From Prinia subflava (taxonomy: Eukaryota; Chordata; Aves; Passeriformes; Cisticolidae): DNA of 64,000 bases. The notes beneath the pieces were generated by a model. That model worked only from the letters and a program-made list of their open reading frames with translations. It was not told the DNA's origin and searched no databases. Position 1 is the stretch's first letter, and every line of letters starts with the position of its first letter. The position numbers and the translations under genes are program-made. The DNA lies in contig NW_026960608.1 of the NCBI RefSeq assembly GCF_021018805.1, positions 2,046,001 through 2,110,000 of the forward strand, read 5' to 3'. Of the stretch, positions 46,047-56,012 are shown piece by piece.

Positions 46047-46446
46047 TGTGGCCGAGTTTCTCAGGTATCGTGGGCATGATATGCTCACAGATACCATTTG
46101 AGCTATTCCAGACTAGGCCAAACTAGGCCTCAGGCCTGGGCCTAGTAGGCCGCGGAACGTTCCGAGTACGTAGTAGCAGATAACCTTATCTCCTACTAGG
46201 TATGTGTTAAGGTATGGCCACTCGCAGCATGGAGGTAATGGCACTAGATCTCCGTAGCCACCTTAATCCTAGATTGCTTACATACTTCTGTATGCTCACT
46301 GCCTATCACAATGCACCTGCTACTGTAAACTATCTGCTCTGTACTTAACCGGCCATCTCGCGGAATAAAGCGGAGTTCGTGCTGGAAACCATACTGGTTT
46401 GGTCTCACGTTACTCTAGTCCCCAGTCTTTCCAGGGTTCGACAACA
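46047..46446 (+). repeat. ERV-F 5' LTR (400 bp)
   Basis: Starts TGTGGCCGAG, ends TTCGACAACA. GGAATAAAGCGG near 46361 gives the polyadenylation signal. It differs from the 3' copy at two sites: GCCGCGG versus GCCGTGG (a CpG) and TTTGGTC versus TTTTGTC. Confidence 0.93.
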
Positions 46447-46447
46447 G

Positions 46448-46465
46448 TGGCGCCCGAAACTTAGA
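46448..46465 (+). promoter_or_regulatory. ERV-F primer binding site
   Basis: TGGCGCCCGAAACTTAGA starts one base after the LTR. The first 11-12 bases agree with the lysine-tRNA (type 3) site; the rest does not. Confidence 0.75.
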
Positions 46466-46708
46466 GACAGAGCCCTGGATTTTATTGAAATATCAGGCTT
46501 CGATGCTGTGTGATATTTGGCTTCAATGCTGTGGATTATTTGGCTTTAATGCTGTGTATGATTTAGCTTAAATGCTGGAAGTCCTCGCTTGATTTCGGAC
46601 GTGTGTGTGTCGCTTGCGATCTACAGTCCGGAATTCCGAGGCAGGCTGGGGAGCGTCGGCTGATTGGTTTGATTAGAAGGCGACAGTGCCACCTGCTGTC
46701 CGTGGAAA

Positions 46709-46719
46709 GAAGGTAAGAG
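46709..46719 (+). promoter_or_regulatory. ERV-F major splice donor candidate
   Basis: GAAGGTAAGAG, with GT at 46713-46714, lies in the leader 18 bases before the gag ATG. It would supply the 5' exon of env mRNA. Consensus match only. Confidence 0.55.
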
Positions 46720-46730
46720 CAGCGGCGCGG

Positions 46731-48959
46731 ATGGATTCACTCACGGAACGCGACTATATAGCTGCCACGCAGCTATTAGCGTCCATTGTCTCGAAACGGG
46801 GCGAAAAGATCAGAGATTCTGATATAAATCAGCTGGCCCAATGGGCTAAAAAGAAAGGAAAGTTACAGCAGCCCTCGCTTTTGTTTAGCGAGACAGAATG
46901 GAAGGAGATCGGAGATTTACTTTGGGACTCGGTAGTTTCACAGGGAAAAGACGCAAAACTCTGTTCGGAGTTAGGCGTCACGTGGAAGAAAATTATAAAT
47001 ACGCTACAAACCTTTGCCGCGGAGCGCAGAGCTGCCCAAGCCGCGATTTCCGCATTGGAGAGAACGGCCCCTTGCTCTCCTGAACCGGAGACCGTTCCTT
47101 CCCAAGCGGAAGAGCGGAAAAAAGTATCCAGAGTTGCGAGATTTTTCGGAATTAATTCCACGCATCCGGTGAAAGGGAATGCGGCCCCCCTCTGTTCCTC
47201 CCTCCGTGACGTGGTAGACGTAGCCAGCCATGCGGTTGAGAGACCGAGCGAGAGGCCGGAAGTGTCCTTGCCGCGGTTCGGCGAGAAAGGCGTGGGGGAG
47301 GAGACGAGCCAGCCGCCAGACCCGAGGGGCGTGGCGAAAGAGGAGGCAGGCGGGACCGGCAGCGGCGCAGGGCGGGCACAAGTGACGCAGCAAGGAGGCG
47401 GACTCGGAGGCGGTGCCACCGGCGGAGCGGAGCCAAACCCCTCCCCACCGGAACGGGAGCTGACGTCAGCTGCCCACATGACAAAAACAAAAACAGAGAA
47501 CATGGCGGCGCCCATGGCCGGATCGGACAACGCGAGTTCGATTCAACCTGAGATCCCTGCGCCCCCACAGCCTGCATCAGTGGGACCCGCCACCCATCCA
47601 CAGGCGTCTCACTGTCCTCTGCCAGAATCTGACTCGGACGAGGAAGTTTTGGAATCGGATAACAGCTGTGCAACGCAAGCGCCGGAAAAGCCGCAGAGGT
47701 CAACGGAGCTGCAGCAAATTATAGCAGAGCTTGCTAAGCTCTCTAACCGGCAAAGTCAACTGGAACAAAAGACATTTGAATTATCCAAAACATTCCCACA
47801 GAAACCATGTACCATACAACCTCTGTCATCATTACAGAGCCAGCAGGCGTTGCCATCCAATGCCCAGCAGATGGCGCTGCCTGCCAACCAAACTGATCCG
47901 CTGCTGAACCGCTGGGCCGAAGTTAAAAAACATGCCATCCTTGATAAGGACTTTGAAGCAGCCAATGTTATAGCGTGTCCTGTGGTGATTGAGCAGAACG
48001 TTGCCAGATGGCAACCGCATGAATGGAAGGTACTGCAATCTGCAAAGCAGACAGTTAGTCAGTATGGAATTCGTGCGGAAGCTTCCAAAAGTATTATCCA
48101 ATACATCTTCACTGCTGACCTCTTGTGCCCTGCTGACAGTTCTAACATTGCAGCACTTCTGCTCACGCCATCTCAGTTTCTCATTTTTGAAAGAGAGTGG
48201 AGACGCCTGGCAACCGAGGAAGCCAACAGGCATCAAATAGTGGGAGATCCATTTTATGGGATTCAGCCGGACATGCTGACGGGCCAAGGAGCCTATGCCA
48301 CGACGAATGTACAGCTGACTTTTCCCATCGAAATCCATCAACTCTCCCAGTCACTAGCCTACAGAGCTTTGCTGTTGGTGCCAGACAAAAAGAAGCCTCC
48401 ATCCTATGCCAACGTCAAACAGGGAGCCACCGAATCGTTTGCTCAATTTATAGATCGTCTTTCTACGGCATTGAGAGATGCCCCAGATTTGCCTGACGAG
48501 GTGCGAGACCACCTGTTTCGTTCTCTTGCATTTGAGAACGCCAGCGCACGCATGAAAACCATCTTGGCCTCCCTCCCTCAAGGCTGTGGCGTGGACGAAA
48601 TGTTGGTGAGAGCAGCGAGAGCAGAACAGTCCAACCAAACAGCAGCTTTCACAGCGGCAATGCAAAACGCAATGCAGCAACAGGGACATGTTATCGCAGC
48701 TGCATTGACGGGAAAGCCCTTTAATCGTTTTACTAATAACAAAAAATCAGCGGCAAAGTCCCAGTGCAACCGCTGTGGTGAAATGGGTCATTTCAGGCGG
48801 ACCTGCCAAAAGCCTGTTTGGTGTCACCACTGCAATGTGGACACCCATGCCACAGAGATCTGCAGGAAACAGGGAAACTTCACGGCCAGCGCGCCGAGGC
48901 AGCGCGCCAAGACACAAATCAATGCCTCAGCCCACCAGACCCCAAACAAGACTCATTGA
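46731..48959 (+). CDS. gag: ERV-F Gag polyprotein (742 aa, intact)
   Basis: ATG 46731 is chosen over an upstream GTG because it follows the leader and starts a matrix-like sequence (MDSLTERDY). There is no N-terminal MG, so no myristoylation signal. A GC-rich Pro/Gly/Glu segment spans about residues 110-340. Capsid follows, with the major homology region at about 562-581 (QGATESFAQFIDRL). Two CCHC zinc knuckles lie at 679-692 (CNRCGEMGHFRRTC) and 698-711 (CHHC...C). Two knuckles and the -1 overlap with pro are class II traits. The frame is open to TGA at 48957-48959. Gag would form the particle core. Its large size partly reflects the Pro-rich region. Confidence 0.9.
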   Translation: MDSLTERDYIAATQLLASIVSKRGEKIRDSDINQLAQWAKKKGKLQQPSLLFSETEWKEIGDLLWDSVVSQGKDAKLCSELGVTWKKIINTLQTFAAERRAAQAAISALERTAPCSPEPETVPSQAEERKKVSRVARFFGINSTHPVKGNAAPLCSSLRDVVDVASHAVERPSERPEVSLPRFGEKGVGEETSQPPDPRGVAKEEAGGTGSGAGRAQVTQQGGGLGGGATGGAEPNPSPPERELTSAAHMTKTKTENMAAPMAGSDNASSIQPEIPAPPQPASVGPATHPQASHCPLPESDSDEEVLESDNSCATQAPEKPQRSTELQQIIAELAKLSNRQSQLEQKTFELSKTFPQKPCTIQPLSSLQSQQALPSNAQQMALPANQTDPLLNRWAEVKKHAILDKDFEAANVIACPVVIEQNVARWQPHEWKVLQSAKQTVSQYGIRAEASKSIIQYIFTADLLCPADSSNIAALLLTPSQFLIFEREWRRLATEEANRHQIVGDPFYGIQPDMLTGQGAYATTNVQLTFPIEIHQLSQSLAYRALLLVPDKKKPPSYANVKQGATESFAQFIDRLSTALRDAPDLPDEVRDHLFRSLAFENASARMKTILASLPQGCGVDEMLVRAARAEQSNQTAAFTAAMQNAMQQQGHVIAAALTGKPFNRFTNNKKSAAKSQCNRCGEMGHFRRTCQKPVWCHHCNVDTHATEICRKQGNFTASAPRQRAKTQINASAHQTPNKTH

Positions 48960-49708
48960 ACCAGACCAGACCTGCTGCGTGGAGAAGTGTTGGTGTGGAC
49001 ATAACAGCAGCAGAAGAAGTCACCTTGCAAGATAAGGAAGTCACTCTGATCCCGACTGATGTCTCTGAACCCATCTATAATACAGTTTCCTCAGCTGGAG
49101 GTTTGATATTAGGAGGAGCCTCCACGAGCAAACAGGGTATTATGGTGGTGCCAGGAGTCATCAATGCTAATTACACTGGACAGTTAAAAGTAATGGTTTA
49201 TGCCCTGCAGCCTCCTGTGACAATCCCAAAGGGGAGCAAGATTGCTCAGATCATCCCCTTTGAGAACATCCTGCCACGTCGTCAGTCCCAAAAGCAGCCT
49301 GCGGAAGCCGAAGGCGGAGCTGAGAGCTTTGGCTCTATGGGACACAGTGTTTTCCTTACAGTGGATTTACACGAGCGGCCACGGATTGCAGTGAAACTGC
49401 AACGAGGCGATGAAATTATCGGCATCGAACCACTTCCAGACACCGGCGCAGACATATCTTTAATTAACAAATTACATTGGCCTTCTCATTGGCCTTTGAC
49501 ATCCCCCTATACCCGCGTTGTGGGTGTAGGAGGCCTGACTGTTCCCTCAATAAGTGCAGATCCTATTCGGATCATCTTTGAAGATGGACAAGTGGTTGTG
49601 GCTCATCTATATGTTGTGCCAATGCATGAAGAGATTCTGGGGCTGCTAGGAAGAGATGTGCTTTCCCAAATAGGGATGGTTTTGACTACTGACCGGCATT
49701 TTCCTTAG
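48818..49708 (+). CDS. pro: ERV-F Pro: dUTPase-like domain plus aspartic protease
   Basis: The frame is -1 to gag and is entered by slippage at 48872, so the first part of the listed interval overlaps gag. After the junction comes a dUTPase-like fold (VGVDITAAE, then VVPGVINANYTGQ and IPKGSKIAQIIPF), as in betaretroviral Pro. The protease follows with catalytic DTGADISLI and C-terminal LLGRDVLSQIG. A G-patch is not obvious. Stop TAG at 49706-49708. The catalytic residues are present; dUTPase activity cannot be judged because not all five motifs are clear. Confidence 0.85.
   Translation: MVSPLQCGHPCHRDLQETGKLHGQRAEAARQDTNQCLSPPDPKQDSLNQTRPAAWRSVGVDITAAEEVTLQDKEVTLIPTDVSEPIYNTVSSAGGLILGGASTSKQGIMVVPGVINANYTGQLKVMVYALQPPVTIPKGSKIAQIIPFENILPRRQSQKQPAEAEGGAESFGSMGHSVFLTVDLHERPRIAVKLQRGDEIIGIEPLPDTGADISLINKLHWPSHWPLTSPYTRVVGVGGLTVPSISADPIRIIFEDGQVVVAHLYVVPMHEEILGLLGRDVLSQIGMVLTTDRHFP
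48872..48878 (+). promoter_or_regulatory. Gag-pro -1 frameshift site GGGAAAC
   Basis: GGGAAAC stands in the correct phase (G GGA AAC, coding for Gly-Asn in gag) within the gag/pro overlap. Slippage by one base enters the pro frame, which is open here. This heptamer is an established gag-pro slip site in type D betaretroviruses. GC-rich inverted segments follow within 20-40 bases and could form the stimulatory structure. Confidence 0.8.
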
Positions 49709-52401
49709 TGGCCACTGCAGAGCAGCCACCCATTTTAAAAATCACCTGGTTAACTGATACCCCTGTGTGGGTTGAGCAGTGGCCAATGACAGAGAAGAGG
49801 CTGCGAATTACCAAGCAATTGGTGCAGGAACAATTAGAAGCAGGTCACATTCGACCCTCAGTGAGTCCATGGAACACACCGATTTTTGTCATCCCTAAAA
49901 AATCAGGGAAATGGAGACTGCTACATGACCTTCGTAAGGTTAATGAGCAGATGCAAGCGATGGGTGCTCTGCAACCAGGCTTGCCAGCACCGACCATGAT
50001 TCCTCAAGGGTGGGACATTGTCATCATCGATTTGAAGGACTGTTTTTTCACGATCCCACTCCATCCTCAAGATACTCAGCGCTTTGCCTTCACTGTGCCA
50101 TCTATTAACAGAGCAGCGCCAGCACATCGGTATGAATGGGTAACTCTTCCTCAGGGAAGTCGTACCTCGCCTACCATGTGCCAGATATTCGTCAATTGGG
50201 CTTTGCAGCCGATTCGTCAGCGTTTTTCCAATGCAATGATTTATCACTACGTCGATGACATCCTTGTTGCTACTAAGGAGCCTCTGCCCACAGAGGACTT
50301 GGACTGGCTGATCACGCAATTAAAACATCGTGGTCTGACTGTGGCCCCGGAAAAAATACAACGATCAGCCCCGTGGAAGTACTTAGGATGGCTGATCACG
50401 AGTGCACAAGTCCGGCCACAGAAAATTACTTTACATACAAACATTTCAACGTTATATGATGCTCAGAGACTTTTTGGAGACCTGCAATGGGTTCGTCCCA
50501 TTGTAGGAATCACCAATGAGGACTTGCAACCGTTTCTACCATGGCTACACGGTAATGATGCCAGTAGCCTTCGACAATGTACCCCTGAACAGCAACGAGC
50601 CTAAGTCAAGGTGTCAGAGAAGCTGCAACGGGGTTGGAGCATTCGCCGCATAGAACACCTGCCACTGTCACTGTTCCTCTCCAACGCAGATGTCTGTCCG
50701 TTTGCCATCATCTTTCAATGGCAAAAGAAAAAGGGGGAACACCAGTCTGGGTTAAAATCGACAGCTGGGGTGATTGAATGGGTGTTCTTGCCGGTGCAGC
50801 CGAAGAGTCGTGTTATGACAAGAACAGAAGCCCTTGCCATGCTCATCAGAAAAGGGAGAGATAGGATTTTAGAGATCGATGGGGCAGAACCGGCAGATAT
50901 CAGTGTTCCGATCAGAAATGAAGATCTGGACTGGAAACTGAGACATTCTGTGGAGCTGCAAGAAGCATTGTTGGGTTTTACAGGTGTGGTTCACAACCGA
51001 CAGCCAAAAGGTCCGATGTGGACTCTGATTGCACGCCATCAGTGGCTGGAGAAGCCTTTGTGTTCCATGACACCTGTGGACGGCAGAACAGTTTATACGG
51101 ATGCCGGCCGAAAGACACAAAGAGCTGTGTGTGTGTGGAAACAGCAAGGAGAATGGAAGCAGCATTTAATCCACAGTGAAGCCGGAGACAGCTTGCAGAC
51201 CATGGAGCTGGGAGCAGTGTGTTGGGCTTTGCAAACCTGGAATAAGGAACCTCTTAATGTGGTGTCAGATTCTTTGTATGTGGTTGGAGTGGTACAAAGA
51301 ATCGAAGATGCACTCATTAAGACCACTCAGAATCAGCGCCTCGGAGAACTATTTCTGCGACTGAGGAGCATACTCAAACAGCGTCAGCATGCCTTTTGCG
51401 TGATGCACATTCGTAGTCATCAGTGCAACAATGGTTTGGGAGAAGGCAATGCACGGGCAGATGCTGCAGTCAGTTGCGTTGCCCATGTCCCTCCTGAAAG
51501 CAAATTTGTCAGAGCTCGCAACAGCCACGAGAACTTCCATCAGAATGCTAGAGCTTTGCGTCGTCAATTTCAAATATCTATGAACGATGCACAGGGGATT
51601 GTGCGTGCCTGCCCTCAATGCAGTCATCACGGGCCAGGTCTTGGCCTAGGCACGAATCCTCGAGGAATGAAAGCCCTGGAACTGTGGCAAATGGATGTAA
51701 CACACATCCCAGAGTTTGGAAGGTTGAAATATGTTCATGTCACTATTGACACCTACTCCAAATTCATTTGGGCCACAGCACAGACTGGGGAAAGAGCTCT
51801 GCACGTTGAGAGACATTTGACTGTTTGCTTTTCAGTGATGGGAGTGCCTGCAGAAATCAAAACTGACAATGGTCCAGCTTATGTGGGACAACGAGTTGCT
51901 AGGTTTCTGCAAAAGTGGGGAGTCAAACATACTACCGGGATTCCTCACTCTCCTACTGGCCAAGCCATTGTGGAACGGGCTCATCGGACGCTGAAAGAGT
52001 ATCTCGCAAAGCAGAAGCAAAATAATGACCTAGATGTGACCAATCGTTTATCTAAAGTACTGTTCACTTTAAATTACTTATGCCTAGCAGAAGGGCGAGA
52101 AGAGCCTGCAGTTGTCATCCACCACCAGGCTGTGAAAGAAGGGAGACCACAAGCAATTCCAGGACTTTACGTATATCATAAGGACATGCGAACGGGTGAA
52201 TGGCAGGGACCCAGTCCAGTCTTGTTTAATGGTCGCGGTTATATGTGTGTTTCTGCAGGAGAAGCAGGACCTGTCTGGGTGCCGAGTCGCTTTACCCGTG
52301 CGTGTCCACAAGAAAAGATACCAACCGGCGGTGACACTCACAGAGACAGCGACGACTTACCTGAAGCACCTCAAGAAGACGCGGAGAGTGCTGAAAATTG
52401 A
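49693..52401 (+). pseudogene. pol: ERV-F Pol (RT, RNase H, integrase) with one in-frame TAA
   Basis: The frame is -1 to pro and open from 49693, so it overlaps pro by about 16 bases. Reverse-transcriptase blocks include IPKKSGKWRLLHDLR, VIIDLKDCFF, LPQGSRTSPT and YVDD (50248-50259). TAA at 50602-50604 is the only break; the same phase continues from 50605. RNase H has VYTDAG, METELGA-like and SDSLYVV segments. Integrase has the HHCC finger (HENFH ... CPQCSHHG), Asp in LWQMDVTH, Asp in KTDNGPAY and Glu in AIVERAHRTLK. The end at 52401 leaves a normal-length integrase tail. A single nonsense change separates it from an open frame, so it is counted as defective. Confidence 0.88.
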
Positions 52402-52514
52402 CTGTTTTAATACTATATCATTGCACTGTTGTTGTGTGACACTTAGAGGCACGATAAGTTATTGGTTAGGGTTTTAGGTTGATAGCCTGTGTGCTACACT
52501 GTGTGCTTGTCACA

Positions 52515-53822
52515 ATGGGTGAAATGTTAAGCATGAGGGTGTTGGTTTTAATCAGTGTGGTAGTAAAAATAAGAGCAGGGATGTTTGACATTGACACAAG
52601 GGAGAACATGTGGGTTACTTGGGCCAAACAAACTAAACAGGATTCCTTTTGTTTATCTCTAGCGACGCCATCCAATCCTTTTAGAACCTGCTTGATTGGA
52701 GTTCCACTGACCTCCATGGCAGAGTTCAAGTCTTTAACCCCTGTCAGGATTGACCCAAAAGGTGATTTAGGGCCACAAGCTGCTGCCATAGCGCGAAACC
52801 TTCGAGCGGCTGGTCCAGAACCTCAGGAGCTTGATCTTTTAGGTTCTGTGCCAGGAAACTATTGTCTTGTCTTTGGGCGCTTTGCAGTGAATTCTAGTCT
52901 ATTAATCATAGATGAGCAGCAATTGAAAGGCCACGCTACGTGGCTGTCCCCTCATTCACTTTTGTATTACAATTACTCTGAGTATTGTAATAGTTGGGTC
53001 AGATCTGTCACGCAATTGACAACAGCTGCTAAGAGATTGCCACCAGGAATCTTTTTAGTTTGCGGAGATAGAGCATGGTCCACAGTACCTCCAAACAGTG
53101 TCGGAGGACCGTGTTATTTTGGCAAACTAACTCTGTTCGCACCTAGTATTCACCAGGTTCTAGGCTTGCCAAAGAAGGCTCAACGAGTCAAGCGCAGTAT
53201 GTCTCAACTAGGTCCCAACTGCAAAGATCAAGTTACCCTATGGCAGCCTCCAGCCGTGATCTCAGCATCCATTTTTGCCCCAGGAGTTGCTTCAGCACAA
53301 GCCCTCACACAACTGAAACATTTAGCCTGCTGGACAGGAAAACAGATTAACATAACGACGAAGTTGTTGAGTGAGCTTGCTGAAGATGTTAGTGGCATTC
53401 GCCATTCAGTGCTCCAGAACCGAGCCGCGATTGACTTCCTTCTTTTGGCTCAGGGGCATGGATGCGAAGAGTTTGAAGGCATGTGCTGCATGAATTTATC
53501 AGACCACTCACGATCGATACATCAGCAGTTAGCGCAGTTCAGGGACAACATGAAACATCTTGTAGTTGAGAACACTCCGTTTGACACTTGGCTGAAGTCT
53601 TGGAATCTCACCGGGTGGATTGTAGATTTAGTTCGTTTTGGTATAATGATCCTTATTGCTGTCATAGTAGTTTTGACAATAGTGCCTTGCTTGATACAAT
53701 GCATGCGCAAATTAGCTGACCGTGCCTTAACGTCAGTTTGGATAGCCCAAAAAGAAAAAGGGGGAACTGTGGCCGAGTTTCTCAGGTATCGTGGGCATGA
53801 TATGCTCACAGATACCATTTGA
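52515..53822 (+). CDS. env: ERV-F Env (435 aa, intact frame), alpharetrovirus-like
   Basis: ATG 52515 is preferred to the upstream TTG; it starts a hydrophobic signal peptide. The surface subunit is short, Cys-rich and has N-glycosylation sites such as NSS and NYS. A furin-type RVKR site lies near residue 230. The transmembrane subunit has LQNRAAIDFLL and a Cys-X6-CysCys motif (CEEFEGMCC), very like avian alpharetroviral TM, then a 25-residue hydrophobic anchor (GIMILIAVIVVLTIV) and a tail. The last 18 codons run into the 3' LTR, with TGA at 53820-53822. It is open throughout. Pairing with a betaretrovirus-like pol suggests an env swap in its ancestry. Confidence 0.87.
   Translation: MGEMLSMRVLVLISVVVKIRAGMFDIDTRENMWVTWAKQTKQDSFCLSLATPSNPFRTCLIGVPLTSMAEFKSLTPVRIDPKGDLGPQAAAIARNLRAAGPEPQELDLLGSVPGNYCLVFGRFAVNSSLLIIDEQQLKGHATWLSPHSLLYYNYSEYCNSWVRSVTQLTTAAKRLPPGIFLVCGDRAWSTVPPNSVGGPCYFGKLTLFAPSIHQVLGLPKKAQRVKRSMSQLGPNCKDQVTLWQPPAVISASIFAPGVASAQALTQLKHLACWTGKQINITTKLLSELAEDVSGIRHSVLQNRAAIDFLLLAQGHGCEEFEGMCCMNLSDHSRSIHQQLAQFRDNMKHLVVENTPFDTWLKSWNLTGWIVDLVRFGIMILIAVIVVLTIVPCLIQCMRKLADRALTSVWIAQKEKGGTVAEFLRYRGHDMLTDTI
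53748..53767 (+). promoter_or_regulatory. ERV-F polypurine tract
   Basis: AAAAAGAAAAAGGGGGAA lies directly before the 3' LTR and inside the env frame. Confidence 0.85.
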
Positions 53823-54167
53823 GCTATTCCAGACTAGGCCAAACTAGGCCTCAGGCCTGGGCCTAGTAGGCCGTGGAACGTTCCGAGTACGTAGTAGCAG
53901 ATAACCTTATCTCCTACTAGGTATGTGTTAAGGTATGGCCACTCGCAGCATGGAGGTAATGGCACTAGATCTCCGTAGCCACCTTAATCCTAGATTGCTT
54001 ACATACTTCTGTATGCTCACTGCCTATCACAATGCACCTGCTACTGTAAACTATCTGCTCTGTACTTAACCGGCCATCTCGCGGAATAAAGCGGAGTTCG
54101 TGCTGGAAACCATACTGGTTTTGTCTCACGTTACTCTAGTCCCCAGTCTTTCCAGGGTTCGACAACA
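53768..54167 (+). repeat. ERV-F 3' LTR (400 bp)
   Basis: Same ends as the 5' copy and about two differences. GATGTA follows at 54168. Confidence 0.93.
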
Positions 54168-54953
54168 GATGTATACCTCATCTCCTGGTTCGATATTGTG
54201 GACTGGATTCTCCAGGGCCAGTGGTCTGTTCCACACGAGAACACTTCGGAGCCGAGCTAGAGTTTTCCCGAGGGACAGAACATAATTATACACATCTTGT
54301 TTCCCTGTGACATGAACATTTGGATTGGGGTTAGGAGATTCATATGGTTTCCCATACAATATTTCATAAGGACTAACTGACATCTCACTCTTAGGCTTTA
54401 TCCGAACTCTCAGCAATGCGATCGGCAAAGCCTGTGGCCACTGCAGTTTGGCTTCCTGGCATATTTTACTGATCTGCCTCTTCAGTGTCTGGTTCATTCT
54501 TTCTACTTGCCCACTTGACTGGGGTCTCCATGGTGTGTGGAGGTCCCAAGATAATCCCAATAACTTGCTTACCTCTTGTACCACCGTGGCTATGAAGTGT
54601 GGGCCTCTGTCTGATGATATCCCTAGGGGCACCCCAAACCTGGGAATGATCTCCTGTAATAACCACTTAACTGTTTCCTTTGCTTGGTTTGTGCGACAGG
54701 GAAGGGCTTCTGGCCATCCAGAAAACGTGTCAACCCCTACTAACAGGTATTTGTATCCCCGAGTTTTTGGCAGTTCTGCAAAATCCACTTGCCAATAGTC
54801 TCCTGGTTCTATTCTTATCCGAATTCTGCCTAACTGTGCCTGTTGTCTAGCTACGGGATTGTTTTTCAGACAGATTTCACATTTAGACATTACTGACTTG
54901 GCCATTGTTTGCATCCGTACTGAGATTAGGTATTGTCTTAACCACTTTACCAA
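54168..54953 (-). pseudogene. pol: ERV-E integrase, main part
   Basis: The open frame starts near 54953 and covers the zinc finger Cys pair (CEICLKNN), Asp in QVDFAELP, Asp in SSDRGPHF and Glu in SGQVERMN, all present. It is cut at 54168 by ERV-F within the C-terminal domain (GDEVY). Many positions that are stops in ERV-A are Trp or Gly here. Confidence 0.88.
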
Positions 54954-54965
54954 CGCCTCTGCACC

Positions 54966-56012
54966 CTAGTGACACTCATTATGTTTTACCTGTAAAATTT
55001 CTCTCATTACCAAAGGAGGTACCACTATTTGCCCTTGTGCGGTTACATACCACCCTTCTGCGTTCTTCTGTGCCTTCAGCAGTTGTGCTAGTCTGTCATC
55101 TTCGATTGTATAGTTTGGCTTCGTAGGCAAATTAAATTGAGAGATATTAAGTCTTGATGGTATCAATGCCATTGTTTTCTGCACCTCTCGCGCTACCTGA
55201 CGGGCTGCCCAATCTGCTTTTCGATTTCCTTCACAAATTTTGGAGTTGCCTGATTGATGTGCCTTGCAGTGCATGATTGCTACTTGTTCAGGTTTTTGTA
55301 CTGCATCTATCAATTGTAGGACTGCATCTTGATGTTTAATATTTGTCCCTTGGGAGGACAGCAGTCCTCTTTCTTTCCATAAAGCTCCGTGTACATGCAC
55401 TACTCCAAAGGCATATTTGGAATCAGTCCAAATATTCACTGTCTTCTCTTCACTCAGCTCGAGTGCTCTGGTTAATGCGATTAGTTCTGCCCTTTGTGCA
55501 GACGTGTTAGGTGGTAGTGATTTTGCCTCTATTACTACATCAATTGTGGTTACCGCATATCCCGCGTATCTGGCTCCGTTCTCCATGAAGCTGCTTCCAT
55601 CTGTAAAGAGTTCCCACTCTGGTTGCTCCAGGGGGACATCCTTCAGATCTGTTCTTGCTGAATAAGTGTGCTCGATGACTTCTAGACAGTCATGCTCTAA
55701 TGGACCTTCCTCAGCTGTGGCACCTAGAAATAGAGCTGGATTCAAGAGGTTAGTTGTTTTTAGTGCAACATCATCCTGCTCAGTCAGGGTTACCTGAAAC
55801 TTCATCATCCGGCTTGGAGAGAGCCAATGGCCCCCCTTTTGTTCCAGGACTGTAGTTACCATGTGTGGCACATAGACATCTATGTGTCTTCCCATTGTGA
55901 GCTTCCTGGCTTCCTGTATCAGCAGCACGGTAGCTGCCACTGCTCACAGACATGAAGGCCATCCGGCACTTACGTTGTCGAGTTGTTTGGAAAAGTAACC
56001 CACCTGCCTTTT
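54966..56012 (-). pseudogene. pol: ERV-E connection and RNase H
   Basis: 55940-54966 is open for 324 codons, with LFTDGSSF and IWTDSKYAF motifs of RNase H. TAG at its lower end (54963-54968 region, in the ECH-GAEAL position) is shared with ERV-A. Upstream, 55941-56012 contains a TGA (CGG to TGA) and the TAG that closes the RT frame at 56013 where ERV-A has TGG. Confidence 0.85.

Larger units (their letters stand above)
46047..54167 (+). mobile_element. ERV-F: young betaretrovirus-like provirus with alpharetrovirus-like env
   Basis: Two 400-bp LTRs (about two differences) and a perfect 6-bp duplication GATGTA (46041-46046 and 54168-54173) define the insertion inside ERV-E integrase. Order: LTR, lysine-type primer site, leader with splice donor, gag, dUTPase-protease, pol, env, polypurine tract, LTR. 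gag, pro and pol lie in successive -1 frames, as in betaretroviruses. Only one stop, in pol, breaks the coding content that I can see. Confidence 0.95.

Noticed and set aside
46829..47530. A 233-codon minus-strand ORF over ERV-F gag
   Set aside because: Antisense shadow of the GC-rich gag region; no motif.
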